A DNA stretch of 64,000 nucleotides from Corallium rubrum (GCA_964035015.1 OZ036012.1:3029585-3093584); one strand, 5' to 3'; positions 35,301-55,073 are shown, numbered from the stretch's first letter. The notes: generated by a model from the sequence alone, not told the origin. Numbers and translations are program-made.

Positions 35301-38300
35301 GTACTGTACTGTACTGTACTGTACTGTATTGGATATCTGCACTAGACCATACAGTACTGTATTGCACTGGGCCAGTGGGTCATACTGTGTACTGTACTGT
35401 ACTATACTGTACTGTACTGTACTGTACTGAACTGTATTGGATATCTGCACTAGACCATAGTTACAGTACTGTATTGCACTGGGCCAGTGGGTCATACTGT
35501 GTACTGTACTGGATACTGTACTGTACTGAACTGTGTTGGATTATCTGCACTAGACCATAGTTACAGTACTGTATTGCACTGGGCCAGTGGGTCATACTGT
35601 GTACTGTACTGGATACTGTACTGAACTGTGTTGGATTATCTGCACTAGACCATACTGTACTGTATTGCACTGGGCCAGTGGGTCATACTGTGTACTGTAC
35701 TGGATACTGTACTGTCCTGAACTGTGTTGGATTATCTGCACTAGACCATACTGTACTGTATTGCACTGGGCCAGTGGGTCATACTGTGTACTGTACTGTA
35801 CTTTACTGTACTGAACTGTATTGGATATCTGCACTAGACCATACAGTACTGTATTGCACTGGGTCATACTGTTTACTGGACTGGACTGAACTGTATTGGA
35901 TATCTGCGCTAGACCATACTGTACTGTATTGCACTGGGCCAGTGGGACATACTGTGTACTGGACTGGCTTTTACTGTACTGAACTGTATTGGATATCTGC
36001 ACTAGACCATACAGCACTGTATTGCACTGGGCCAGTGGGACATACTGTGTAGTGTACTGGCTTTTACTGTACTGTACTGAACTGTATTGGATTACCTGCA
36101 CTAGACCATACTGTATTGTACTGGGCCAGTGGGTCATGGACTGGACTTTACTGTACTGGGCTATACTGTGTACTGGACTGTACCATACTGGACTGGACTG
36201 TACCATACTGCATACTGTACTATACCATACTGTACTGTACTTTACTGGACCATACTGTGCTGTACTTGACCATACTGCATACTGTACTATACCATACTGT
36301 ACTGTACTTTACTTTACTGGACCATACTTTACTGTGCTGCACCATACTGGACTGGCTACTTTTGTACTTTATTGTACTGTACTGCACATGGTATGGTCAA
36401 ATGATAAGACTTACTGATGCCATGGTCACAACTACGGTTCCTTGTTGAGGTTGTGCAATGCCTCCAATAATAGCTTGCTGCTGAGCACCAACTTGAAGCT
36501 GTTGTTGAGCTTGTGCTTGGACTGCTTGCGGTTGTTGCTATAGTAACATACGCATCAAATGATGTAAGCTTCTTTATTATAGACTGTTAAAAAAAGCTTT
36601 TTACGTCGAATTGTAATGACTTTTAGTGAACAACTCTTGAAAGTCACACTAATTGCCTTAAGGCCATGAAAGACTCTTGAAATTGAGTACAAGCCCTCGA
36701 AAAAGAGTCAAAATTAAGGTTGGCAAAAAAATGCTGACCTAAAGTAGAAATGGCTAGCTAAACAAGGGGTAAGATGTTAATTAAATTGATTGATAGATGA
36801 GGTTTTTAATACCTGTTGGTATTGATGAGCCAGTTGAAAGTAATATTGAACTTGTTCTTGTGGTGCCATCATTGTATGGCGCACTGTCGCATCCTGAAAC
36901 AAAATTATACAACTTAAGGACACATCACAGAATGCACTATTGCACTGTATACAGTATACCTGTGCAGTACTGTTCAGAAGTAATCTATAGTTATACTTGT
37001 TACTGAGGTTGAACTGCAGCTGAACAATGGAACGTTGAAGGCTTGGGCTTAAACAAATTAGCCAACACTGACACAAACACCATCACAAACACCAACGCAA
37101 ACGCAAACGCAATTTTAACACAAACACAAACACAAACACAAACACAAACACAAACACAAACACAAACACAAACACAAACACAAACACAAACACAAACACA
37201 AACACAAACACAAACACAAACACAAACACAAACACAAACACAAACACAAACACAAACACAAACACAAACACAAACACAAACACAAACACAAACACAAACA
37301 CAAACACAAACACAAACACAAACACAAACACAAACACAAACACAAACCCAAACCCAAACCCAAACCCAAACCCAAACCCAAACCCAAACCCAAACCCAAA
37401 CCCAAACCCAAACCCAAACCCAAACCCAAACCCAAACCCAAACCCAAACCCAAACCCAAACCCAAACCCAAACCCAAACCCAAACCCAAACCCAAACCCA
37501 AACCCAAACCCAAACCCAAACCCAAACCCAAACCCAAACCCAAACCCAAACCCAAACCCAAACCCAAACCCAAACCCAAACCCAAACCCAAACCCAAACC
37601 CAAACCCAAACACAAACACAAACACAAACACAAACACAAACACAAACACAAACACAAACCCTCACACTGACACCACAAACACTGACACTCAACTGACATG
37701 AACACTGACACTCAACTGACATGAACACCAATATCAATTGATGGTCCTTGTCAACCAACCTGTCTCTTGTTTGGTTTCAAGTCATCTCGAGGAACAATGT
37801 CGATCAAGAAGTCAAACATGTCATATTTTGTTATAGCCATAGCAATATCATTTCTCTGAAGAAAATAAAAAATAAAATACAGCATTTTTAAAACATCACT
37901 TTGAAAATCACCAACTATTATCTGAAAGTGCTCAATGAAATTAGGTCCACCCCTCCACTTGACAAGCAAAATCATTTGGCATTACTATTAGCCAGAATGA
38001 AAATACTTTTATTAGACATCTGTAGTGTTCAAAATCAAGTGTTTTTAATTCTTACCATAGACAGTAAAAATACTTTTTACAATCCATGTTCTCACATTTT
38101 CCAATTTACCTGAAGGGTTCTTCTTTTGTTATCCTCTGTGTGCACCCAGGCTCGTAGAGAGAGTTCATTGATAAAGATTTCTGCAGCTTTTGCAAAAAGT
38201 ACTGGAGCCTCAGCACTGATCATCTGAAGAAAAATACATTTTATAACTACTTTTAACATCGTGGGGTATTGACATTTTGCTCTGGTGAAGGGCTCTGCTC

Positions 38301-40342
38301 AAAATTTCAACTTACAGTACCACAACACAACTACACCACACCACACACCATTTCAGTAAGGTAACTGCATATATACTGGGTAAGTTCCTGGCATTAGCCA
38401 TTATATATAGAGAACTCATGGACAAGCTCTTGGCAATGGCATCCAAAGCTAAGTGGTCAGAGCACTGCACTAGCATCGCAGGGTCGCGGGTTCAATTCCT
38501 AGCCAGAAGGCCTTGATGTTGCATTTTCCACAACTGGTCCTGGTTTGGTCTTATAATGTATATATTCTACACTCGAAATTTTCCTTCACCAAAATTACCC
38601 AGTATATCCAGTTTAATCGAGTGAAATGCCAAATATTACTTGTAATATACCCAATTTTACAGCACTAATGTGTGCATCATTATAACATGTGACTTGTATA
38701 ATGTAGTTGATCCTTCAACCCCAAAATTTTACTTTTCCTGGTTTGTTATTGGATGACTTACTTTGCTAAAATTATTGTAGTGTCTGTATTGAAGATTTGA
38801 AGTCAATCTTAAGCAACAGTTCTCATCATCTTTTAGCCGTTGACATTGTCCTGAAGACGTGAAAATGCTCTAAGTGGCATTGTATAAAGAACGGGGACGG
38901 TGTTGAGATTACTCTAGGGAGTAAAAATTATTCATTCTCGTTGTTTTGCAAATATAATTATTTTGTTTAAATGACGTCTTTGTTGAGGTTGCCGTTCTAG
39001 ATCTTAAGGTCCCTAATACAGATTTAATACAGAAAATTATCAAGCAAGAAATTACAAATTTCCACAGAAACCAGCTTTCTTCACATTCAAGTTCATTTGC
39101 GTTTTCAAGAGAAAATGGAACTGTCGCTATTTTGCGGAATTTAGTGGTCTGTGGTGAACTTTAGTACTGCAGGTAAACATCAGTACAAAAAACAAAAAAC
39201 AACAATCATTTTACGGCTGTTTTCCCCGGCGGCTCCCCACAGGGGTTGGCCGGCGGCTCCCCACAGCAGCTTCCTCCACTTCTCTCTCTCCAGAGCATCC
39301 TCCCTTTGCAACCCACAATCTCTCATAAATCTCTCAGGTAAACATCAGTGTGCTGGAAATGGTGTTTCCGAGGTTCTAGACTTCAAAAATTTCCCCGGGT
39401 GCGCCACCCCAACAAATGCAGTCCTAAATTGCTACCTCCATGTTCAGCCACCTACTTCTAAAATGAGCCTGCTACTTTCAAAATTAATGAAACCCCTGCT
39501 TCAGAGTATACCTTTACTTCTTCATCTTGTTTCATAATTTTCTTAATCCGGGCTAATGGAAGTTCCTGTGTCTTGAAATCAGTCTGTGAATAAGCAAAAA
39601 ATACCATGAGTTTGCATTGGTACCAGTAAAAATTGGTACCAAACAATTGTCTGACCAGTGAGTGCTTACCATGCCTCTTATCTCTTGTATCTTTCTTGGC
39701 CAGAAACTTGCAAGGAGTTGACCTGCTTCAGTCTGACCTGAACCAGGCTGGAATAAACAATGAATACAGTATTCTTATATAATGAATGCTGCTACACTAA
39801 GTTTCAAATAATACTGTACGGGTAATACTGTACACTGATTTATTTTTCCAAACGTGAGATTTTTATTGCTGTGCAGGTTATACACCATGCGGGTTATTGC
39901 CCAGAAAATACAGAATATATATATATATATATGTATATATTCAAACAAACAAAGTGTTGTTCGCAAAATTATATATATATTCAAACAAACAAAGTGAAGT
40001 TCGCGAAATGCCGAAAAGTACTCAATACCGTAAAGATAGAGCAAAAATACAATCTTTGGGCATTTCACTCGATTACGGATGTTCTAGGGATTTTTGGTGA
40101 AGGAAAATTCGAGTGCAGAATACATACATATACATATATATATATATATACAGAACTCGCGATCAAGCTCTCGGCAACGGCCTCCGTGGCTCAGTGGTCA
40201 GAGCATTGCACTAGAATCGCAAGGTCGTGGGTTCAATTCCTGCCGGAGGGCCTGTGTAGTTGCATTTTTCGCAACTGCTCCCGGTTTGGACTTAAAATGT
40301 ATATATTCTACACTCGAATTTTCCTTCACCCCAAATCCTTAG

Positions 40343-40414
<72 letters not shown>

Positions 40415-40683
40415 TCTAACTAATAAATGGAATCAATACACATAATCAGTGAGTCCATGAAATCAATAATCAAAGAGAATCAATATTAATCAATAATATA
40501 ATAATCAATTAATATTGGATTGCCCAATATCAATTACCTAATGCATATTGATTGTCATCAATTGATTGATTGGATTTCTAATGATTGACTTCCATTGATT
40601 TAGTAATTACATCAAGAACAAAGCTATGCTAGAAAACTTCAATTTTATATACTTACTGCTTGCTCAAACACTTCAGTCATCAT
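32384..40683 (-). CDS. NFYC: Nuclear transcription factor Y subunit gamma (NF-YC), 10 coding exons
   Basis: NF-YC pairs with NF-YB through a histone fold, then with NF-YA, to bind CCAAT boxes in the nucleus. Coding exons, 5' to 3': 40657-40683, 39670-39747, 39512-39583, 38110-38223, 37760-37855, 36813-36893, 36415-36537, 34635-34691, 34212-34528, 32384-32533. All introns are in phase 0. [54 protein letters not shown] and [18 protein letters not shown] give an unmistakable histone fold at residues about 41-130. [10 protein letters not shown] and a long Gln-rich activation region follow. The product would be 371 residues, but exon 9 is one base short of keeping frame in its CAA/CAG run near 34456. 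The start is MMTEVFEQA; an upstream non-coding exon is possible. Confidence 0.94.
33049..33222. repeat. Foldback element in NF-YC intron 9
   Basis: The arms contain AATGGCTCATGGTTTAGTCC with GCTCCATCGAGTTATTGATG, and their inverse ending GTGCATCCATAACTCGATGG. CATAACTCGATGGAGCACG also occurs alone at about 32757, suggesting a second, broken copy upstream. Confidence 0.7.
33318..34190. repeat. ~130-bp tandem satellite, block 2
   Basis: About seven units of the family described at 10590-11615, in the same genomic orientation. It is therefore antisense to NF-YC here but sense to cortactin there. It ends within 25 bp of the donor of NF-YC exon 9. Confidence 0.9.
34743..36405. repeat. (TACTG)n array with ~100-bp higher-order units, NF-YC intron 7
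   Basis: Pentamers ACTGT, including a pure run near 35240-35325, are interleaved with a longer segment containing TTGGATATCTGCACTAGACC and GGGCCAGTGGGTCATACTG. This gives units of roughly 95-130 bp. The array fills nearly all of the 1.7-kb intron between exons 7 and 8. Confidence 0.95.
37076..37665. repeat. Hexanucleotide arrays (AACACA)n and (AACCCA)n, NF-YC intron 5
   Basis: An (AACACA)n block to about 37345, (AACCCA)n to about 37605, then (AACACA)n again. On the NF-YC sense strand the central block is (TTTGGG)n, about 43 copies. Confidence 0.97.
38385..38660 (+). mobile_element. SINE-C, diverged copy in NF-YC intron 3
   Basis: The head (CTAAGTGGTCAGAGCACTGC, B box GGTTCAATTCC) and tail (CTACACTCGAAATTTTCC, AATCGAGTGAAATGCC) are present with many substitutions. 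It is antisense to NF-YC. Confidence 0.75.
40050..40370 (+). mobile_element. SINE-C bounded by inverted copies of its own tail
   Basis: The left end is the antisense tail (ATTTCACTCGATTACGGATG to AATTCGAGTGCAGAAT), then a TA run, then the full head (CTCCGTGGCTCAGTGGTCAG), then the sense tail. The element therefore has terminal inverted repeats around a tRNA-like core. Confidence 0.75.
40348..40411. repeat. (TA)n microsatellite at the SINE-C edge
   Basis: About 31 TA units begin directly after CCTTAGAACAT of the SINE-C tail, replacing the GCTATGTAATCG that follows in intact copies. Confidence 0.95.
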
Positions 40684-41399
40684 CAGGAGAAACTACACAA
40701 TCATTGTCAATTGAAATGAAAATAAGGCATCAGTACTATTAAAATCAGCCAAGTAAATCTATTTCTAATTATGTATCCTATTTAATACCCTGGGTACCAG
40801 AAGCTCTAGGTAGCACCCTATAGTCTGACCTTAAAGGAATTTTTAATAATCTTGATGATTTTAAAATGTTAATGTTAGGATCAGGTTCTGAGATTGGGAA
40901 AAGTTCATCATATACAATTGCCTCGTTCTTTAAAATTTCCTGATTAATAACTTCATTACAAACAACAAGCACAAACAATTTAAACCTTTGGCTTTACATT
41001 AAAAGAGTTTTTAGGTAATCCTGGCTTCTATTTGTGTCGCGAAAGACACATTCAAAAGTGGTGGGTTATCCAGTATAATCCGTTATTTCTAAATCATCCC
41101 TTACATTGAAAATTATCATATTGAACAGACTTTCGCTCCCAAAAAGGACGAAATAAGATGCAGTTACGGTGAATTTCTTAAGGCTAGTGACTTACTCTTT
41201 ATTTGGACTTCAAGACAAGAAAATCTCGAGAAGATCGGTGTATTTTTTGCTAAAATAAAACTGTCTTTTGTAAACTCTTTCTCTTCCAACAACATGAGAC
41301 GCTTGCGCAGGCTCAGGAATGAAGGACAGCGGTAAAAACCACAGAACCCCTAGCGTTCATTATAGGAACACCCCCCCACCCCCCACTCCCTTTAGATAT

Positions 41400-42496
41400 G
41401 AAACAGTGTCAACGGCCGTCTTTCCAAAAATCGTTCATTACTTTGTGGTATTCCACAAGGTACGATTTTGGGGCCCCTGTTGTTTTTGATATATATAAAT
41501 GACTTACCAAATTGCCTTGCGCACACTCAACCTCGTATGTATGCAGACGACACTCATTTGACATATGCAAGTGACAATGTAGATGATATTGAGTGTTATC
41601 TTAATCAAGATCTTGCAAATGTAGATGAGTGGCTGGTTGCTAATAGGTTGACCCTCAACGAAACAAAAACGGAATTTATGCTTATTGGGTCTAGACAAAG
41701 GCTGTGTACGTTTCGCTCGACCCCATACCTATCAATCAATGGGAACTCTATAAAACAAGTTCCTCAAACAAAATCATTAGGTGTGTATATCGACGAGAAT
41801 CTTTCTTGGAATGAACATATCAAAGAAATTTCGAAGAAGATTGCTTCCGGTATTGGAGCGATCAAGCGTATACGCTATTTTGTCCCTATGGCTACATTGC
41901 AGTCTGTGTTCATGGCCTTAGTTCAACCCTATTTTAATTATTGCTGGGACAATTGTAGTCAAATGTTGGCTTCCAAGCTTCAAAAACTACAAAACCGAGC
42001 GGCTAGGTTTTAACTTTTTCTAGCTATGACACTGACGCCAACCATTTAATAGAAGGGCTTGGGTGGAAAAAGCTGGAAACTCAGCGAAATTTCCACAAGG
42101 CTGTCATGGTCTTTAAATCTCTAAATGGACTCGCACCTGAGTACATGCGTTCAATGTTTATAGATCGTGACAGTGTAGCCTCATATTCGCTGAGAGACAC
42201 TATACGCAAACTAGCTATTCCGAAGCCGCGCACTAACTATCTGAAATCAAAAATAGTTTTGGTTATGCTGGGGCGGTGCTTTGGAATAGTCTACCAGTTG
42301 AGTTACGGCAAGCAAGTACTCTAAGTAGTTTTAAAGTGGGCTGTCGTGGATTTTTTAAGTAATTCATGTATATATTTTTATCACACGGCTCTCAGAGCAG
42401 GTTTATGATTTGTATTTATTTGTTTGTTATTTGTATTACCCATGATGAGATTTACCGTGTTTAAATAAAGTATTCAATTCAATTCAATTCAATTCA
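41400..42496 (+). pseudogene. 5'-truncated LINE with reverse-transcriptase domain, frameshifted
   Basis: The frame reads GIPQGTILGPLLFLIYINDL and the catalytic YADD at 41540-41551, then the RT thumb with KSLGVYIDENLSW and KLQNRAARF. A one-base shift near 42010 and another near 42250 interrupt the C-terminal part, which ends GAVLWNSLPVEL to a stop at 42360. AAATAAAG and an (ATTCA)n tail close the copy. This fits the CR1/L2/jockey group, which I cannot separate by eye. The 5' end is lost near 41400. Confidence 0.9.
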
Positions 42497-42880
42497 ACAC
42501 TCGTATTTTCCAAGAGTAATTAAAGCTTGGAACCTGCTGTCAGATGATTTGAAGACCGTTGCGAAGATTGGAGTGTTTAAGAGGAATCTGAGAACCCACT
42601 TCTATGAAACTTTGAATGTTTATACACCTTCGTAATTTTTTTTTTATTTTTAATGTTTATACACCTTCGTAATTTTCTTTATTTTTAATTCTTGTATTTT
42701 CATAGTATTTAACTAAACTATATTTGTTGTACCATAATGCATGTTATTCGTCTGTAAAATTTATGGTACGCAGATTCAATTGGGGCTATGCTCTGTCTGC
42801 TCACCTATCATCTGATGTAATAATGTTTTGATGATGAAGTTATTAAACCAAACCAATTCAATTCAACTCAACGACAGACA
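42490..42880 (+). pseudogene. Second LINE, 3' fragment beginning in the tail of the first
   Basis: Directly after the (ATTCA)n tail the sequence reads TLVFSRVIKAWNLLSDDLKT then VFKRNLRTHFYETLN, a LINE ORF2 C-terminus. About 220 bp of 3' UTR with a duplicated TTTATACACCTTCGTAATTT follows, and it ends in CAATTCAATTCAACTCAA. Confidence 0.8.
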
Positions 42881-44289
42881 TGTAACTACAAAACTGATGC
42901 AATATGAATTATGTCAGGAAATAAACTGTAAACAGTGTATTCAATCTACTGAGTGTATGCGTTTTAAGTATCTATGTGACGTTTGCGTGTTTTGAGTATT
43001 TTATATGATGTTCTTTAACCTTTAGAGTCTGTAAAATCTTCCTCCAAAAGCCAGGAAATGGCATTACAGTGACTCTCGATTTCAAACTTTTCCGGGGGAG
43101 CATGCCCCTGGACCCCATAAAAAATTTCTTCTGATTTCGGCTTTTCCCTCCCCCTCCAAGCAGCCACCATAAGATGTATATATGTCAGTAACTTCGAGTT
43201 ATCTATTTTTAACTTTTAAAAACAATCAAACGCAGTATCTGTACGTACAGTTATAAAATTTTATTAATATGTGCTTTTGATAACATACAAGAAATATTAA
43301 CAAAACGTTACAAAATAATTCATTTAGGCATTATTTTTGTTCACAGTTGTGATTTTATAGTTTTTACTTAATCAAAAGTTGTTGTGTTTTTTTAATTTGT
43401 TTATATATACATATATATGTTTATATCAAGAAATATATGGATTAAAATTTTCAAAAATAATTACACTCAATAGTACAAAATTCGATATCACACTCAAAAT
43501 TAACATTTTAACCGTACTTTCAGCTAATAAGCCCCTCCCAGTTAATTATCATACGCCAAAAGTGAAGTAAGGAATTTCGTAGATCGCATCGGATTTAATG
43601 TACGCTGTCACATTTTGACTGCGGAGGGAACACTTTGGATATTTTAGTAATTAGCTTGCTTGGTATGCAGAGCAAATTAAACATATACGAATTGGCTATA
43701 ACTCCGGACTGTCATTGAATGTGTGATGGCTTCGATCAACAAAGCTTCTTTTACGTTATGAGAATGTTATAATTCATGTATAGTAACCTTGAACCAAAGG
43801 TAAAACCTTACACATTACACATTACACATTACACATTACACATTACACATTACACATTACACATTACATGAGCCAACTGACCTAACTCGTGTCACGAAAT
43901 TCTCTTATTGGTCGGTGGTCAAAACAACAGTACGATTTTACTGTTTACTTGGGTTACATGGGAAGCGTAATGGTTTGCCTTAATTTGTCTCATTCCGTCT
44001 ATATATATTAAAAGAAAGGGTTTACCAAGAGGTTTCTAAACTGAATGAGATAGAGTAAACATCGAATGTAAAAGGTAGACTGCTGCATTGGCAGTGTTTT
44101 CGATATAACAATAGCAAAGCAACAACCTTTGTGAACTGCCAAGATTTTGGTAAAGAAATGCTGACGTTTTGAGCGGCTGATAGTGCTAGTGGTCAGTGAT
44201 AGAACAGAAATTCGCTACGTCCCACTCAACTGGAATCTTTAGTTTTTCTTGAACGAGTTCCGGTTGCCGGGCCTATAGCCACTTTTGAC
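42881..44289. other. Non-coding stretch with a short (ACATT)n microsatellite
   Basis: It is AT-rich and I recognise no gene. A run of about 12 ACATT units occupies 43806-43868. A segment near 43040-43170 (GGGGGAGCATGCCCCTGGAC) looks like a fragment of an interspersed repeat. Confidence 0.6.
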
Positions 44290-44625
44290 GTCGTAGAGGT
44301 GTATAATGAGCTATCGAAGAAGGTTAGATATCTTTTCTATTATCAAACCAAATTAATTTGAATGAAGCATGTAGATGTGTTTCGCCCACAACACTAAACA
44401 TGTAGATCTTCAAGTGATTATTTGATAATAGCAAAGATATATAACTTTCTCGATAACTCATTATGCACATGTGACGTTAAAATGTTTAATTTGCATGTCA
44501 AACAAACTGAAATATCTCAAGAACGAAGCAAGGAAAGAAAAACTGCAAAAGATGTTACTCTATCATTTTAAGTGTTCTTTCAAATAAGACAAACTTAATT
44601 TTCGTTTCATATGCACTTCAAAGTG
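44290..44625. mobile_element. Foldback repeat (TGAGTTATCGGAG family), copy 2
   Basis: GTATAATGAGCTATCGAAGA and TCTCGATAACTCATTATGC form the inverted core. The 3' flank with ATATCTCAAGAACGAAGC matches copies 1 and 3. Confidence 0.7.
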
Positions 44626-45065
44626 CTTATATCACGTGTGGGGTTTTAACGTCTTTGAATAGAGCAAAAAAAGTTAGTTAATAAGTTATTTTGCCGTTTT
44701 TTTATTTACTTTAATAGTTTCTGAGATATAAGCCTTTAAACATGCAAATTTGGGCTTTTCGCCAAAAATTTCCGTCGTTCATTTTTAAGCACGGGGGCAT
44801 GGGACTCAGGAACGAGCCAATCCAAAACAACTAATCAAGTCGAAAACAACTCGAAATATCGAGCTCACACCCATTTTCCAGTACGCACGAGAGTTCCAAC
44901 TTCCATAGGTTCCTGAGTCCCAGGCACCCAAGGTGTCAAAATGAACGACGGAAATTTTTGAGAATTAGCATGTTCATCAAAAACGGCAAAATAACTTATT
45001 AACTGATTTCTTCTGCTCTATTTAAATTCGTTAAAATCCCACAAGTGATATAAGCACTTTAACAT
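44626..45065. mobile_element. Foldback element with TTATATCACG/AAGTGATATAAGCAC ends
   Basis: The outer arms (GTGCTTATATCACGTG and CACAAGTGATATAAGCAC) enclose an inner pair with AGTTATTTTGCCG and CGGCAAAATAACTTATTAAC. A further inverted pair around GGACTCAGGAAC and TTCCTGAGTCCC lies within. Non-coding. Confidence 0.7.
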
Positions 45066-45578
45066 AGTATGTGTATAAAACCCTACGATATCCCACAGAA
45101 AATTAGAAAAAGCATTCTTCACAAATTACGCACATGCATGCATTATATAGTAGTCATTAGTTAATATAGGGATCGTATGCTAACGAGTGTTTTGATTTCT
45201 TTTTCAGTAAATGTATAATAGAAAACTTATTTCATTGCAGTGCGAAAAAGATGGTTAATCAATGTTCACTCGTGTGATAAAGATGTTAAATCTTTTATTA
45301 CACTCGCGTGATTCCTGATTAAATTTACATTATACTTATATATAAAAAGACCTTATTCAAAAATGGCCACCGTATTAGAATTCTTTTATGTGGATATAAA
45401 TTAGCCCTTATGACCTCGTTTTAAAGTAAAAATTATTTTGAATTTCCCACATGAAGATGAGTTTATAAGGACTAATTTATATGTACTATTTAAAACATGA
45501 ACAGCAGTGTTTTATCAGATTTAAAACACAAGATGATAACCAAGTGTTTTAGATTGATAAAACACGTACTGCGAATGT

Positions 45579-46062
45579 TTTAAAGTGCCTATGAAGTGAA
45601 AATTATTATTGTCTTAAATGAAAGAACTCTCAAAACGACAAAGTAATATCTTTTGCAGATCTTCGTTTCCGTGCCTCGTTGTTGAGATATTTCAATTTTT
45701 TGATATGCAAATTAAACACTTTGACGTCACACGTGTATAATGAGTTATCAGAGAAGGTTCGGTATCTTTGCCATTATCAAACGAAGTCGATTAAAAATCT
45801 GTATGTCTAATGCCGTATGCGAAATAGACGCACAGGATCGGCTTCGAAGTGATTTCGTTTGATAATAGCAAAGATATAGAACTTTCTCCGATAACTCATT
45901 ATACACGTGTGATGTCAAAGTGTTTAATTTGCATATCAAAGAAGCTGAAATATCTCAACAACGAAGCACGGAAACGAAGATCTGCAAAAGATGTTACGTT
46001 GTAGTTTTAAGAGTTCTTTCATTTAAGACAATAATAATTTTCGCTTCATATACACTTTAAAT
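45579..46062. mobile_element. Foldback repeat (TGAGTTATCGGAG family), copy 3, most complete
   Basis: Arms of about 200 bp: AGTGAAAATTATTATTGTCT through CGTGTATAATGAGTTATCAG on the left, and CTCCGATAACTCATTATACA to AGACAATAATAATTTTCGCT on the right. The centre is about 70 bp. Confidence 0.8.
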
Positions 46063-46574
46063 GGCTTCAAAAACTATCCATATAATAAGCTCATATAGAA
46101 ATCAATTTTGAAAATGGAAGTTGTCTGAGCCGCAAAATCGAAGAAAAAGTTCATTGAAAATAGCGAGCGTGTCTCTGTCACATATAGAAACACGTTACGG
46201 TCATGATTTTCCTTTGTGTTTTCCTCATGGATTATTAAGGAGTTTTTTTTTGAAGCATATGAAAAGAATTAGTCAACTCGTCGGCCATTTTTGGACACTA
46301 TAAGGTCTATAGACGACTTTTATAGAAGCTTTCACTTTAAACATTCGGCTTTTATGCATGCATCTATATAACTGATGAGCCTTTCTGACCTCGTTATAAA
46401 GCGAAGATTTTTTTGAATGGCAGACACACAAACGAGGCCAGAAAGGCTTATTAAGATGCACATAAAAGACTATATAGACGCTTTTAATAAGTACAGAATA
46501 CGAAATTTTCATCCTATGACGTCAATTTATTTTCATTTTTTCTTTTGAATTCTTTTCAATTTCATTTATTGTCT

Positions 46575-46920
46575 GCAAGCCAGCCCGCTTACCGGGATAG
46601 CCCGGTAAGCGGGATGATTTCTGGCTCGCGTTTAATGAACGAATTTCATCCCGCCTACCGGGATGATTTTACAACAACGACAATAGATGGCGTCGGCATC
46701 CCTTTGAAAAATCATCCCAGTTAGCGGGCCAGCCCGGGAAATTTTCATCCCGCTTACCGAGATCTCGCCTCTTTCAAGTGAGATCTCGCTAACCGGGCTA
46801 GCCCGCTTGGCCATATAAACGCAGAGGAATTTTTAACAGGAAAATAACTACACAGTGAGATCTCGCTGACCGGGCTATCCCGCTCACCGGGCTGGCTCGC
46901 CTCTCGTATAAACACCCCCT
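46575..46920. mobile_element. Element built of CCGGTAAGCGGGAT-type motifs
   Basis: At least eight copies, in both orientations, of a motif near CCCGCTTACCGGGAT or GAGATCTCGCTAACCGGG are spread over 340 bp. This is a strong local rise in G+C inside AT-rich DNA. It lies between the LINE region and the 3' end of the next gene. Confidence 0.55.
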
Positions 46921-47045
46921 TAGGCTTTTGTATATTTTCAATAGAATTCAGAAAGTTGAAAATGAGGTCACTGATGGCGGAAAATGACGTACTCTGCTTA
47001 TTAAGAGAGTCTATATAAGACGAAATATACTTATCTTATTAACAT

Positions 47046-54020
<6,975 letters not shown>

Positions 54021-54976
54021 TTGTAGTTCACTGAGAACAGAACTACTTCTCCTTCACGGCTTGGCGAGCTTCGTAGATCTTAGCTGTTGTGTTGCTCCCT
54101 CAAAGAGCTGTTTCAAGCCAGCTCAGATCTTCACCGTCTTCGTCTTTCTGGTTCTCTCTTACGGTAACTAGCTGTAGATATAATTAGCGATTAATCTGAA
54201 CTCTGGGAATGGATTCCTCTAAGCTTGACAAAAATCCCTGGCCTTGTTTCTGCTCTTGCTTCTCTTACAAACGCTTCCGTCCTCGCTCAAATTAGGTAAC
54301 GTATGTAAATTTTGGCGTGGTGAACTTCGACTAAATCATGATTCATTGCCTTGTTATTTGCAAGTTTAATTACGTAACTCAGCTCAAGCAGAAAAAGACC
54401 GAGATAACCACTCAACTCCGAACAAAAGCGATTCCTCACGTACAGTTTTCCTCGTCACGTCGTTGTCCTAGGGGTATTCTACCAGAAACGTTTCAACGAC
54501 TAGAGTTAACTTAATAAGTTTAGTACGCCCTGTTACGGGTGATAAACAATATTCTTTACTTGACCTACTTCATTTCGCCATTGACTTAATCACTGCGTTG
54601 GCACGGTGAGCTCTTTTTCAATGAGCTTGGCGGGGGATCTTTTTGAAACGCGGCCAACAAAAGCTGGCTCTTGGAACGAGATTGACAAAACAACGTCATA
54701 TCCGGGGCACTGTCCGTATAGTTTGGAAACTACGGGAACTGGTCTCCGCTCGGATATTTTGTCTTATACGGAAGTTTGTTGTTTCCTAGGTTTATGAAAA
54801 ACGTGGCGAAGGCTCAAACGTCAGTATTTCGTTATCACTTATCAGAACTAATCTTGGCAGTTTATCACATTTTTACTTTGCTTTTATAAAACGTGTATCC
54901 GGCGTTATACCTCGTCAGAGAAATAGGAAAGGGGAAATTTTATCCTATCCATGCATGAGCATGTGTATACGCACAA
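54021..54976. other. 5' region of the unrecognised gene
   Basis: It should contain the promoter and 5' UTR of the minus-strand gene ending at 54020. I see no TATA box I would defend. A fragment of the GAAACGTCAGTATTTCG repeat lies at about 54815-54880. Confidence 0.45.
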
Positions 54977-55042
54977 GCAGCAGCAACAACAGCATCAGTG
55001 GCAACAGCAGCAGCAACAAGAACAATAGCAGTTGTAGCGAGC

Positions 55043-55073
<31 letters not shown>

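Noticed and set aside
37000-37758. Large frames through the AACACA/AACCCA array
   Set aside because: They are hexanucleotide translations in an NF-YC intron.
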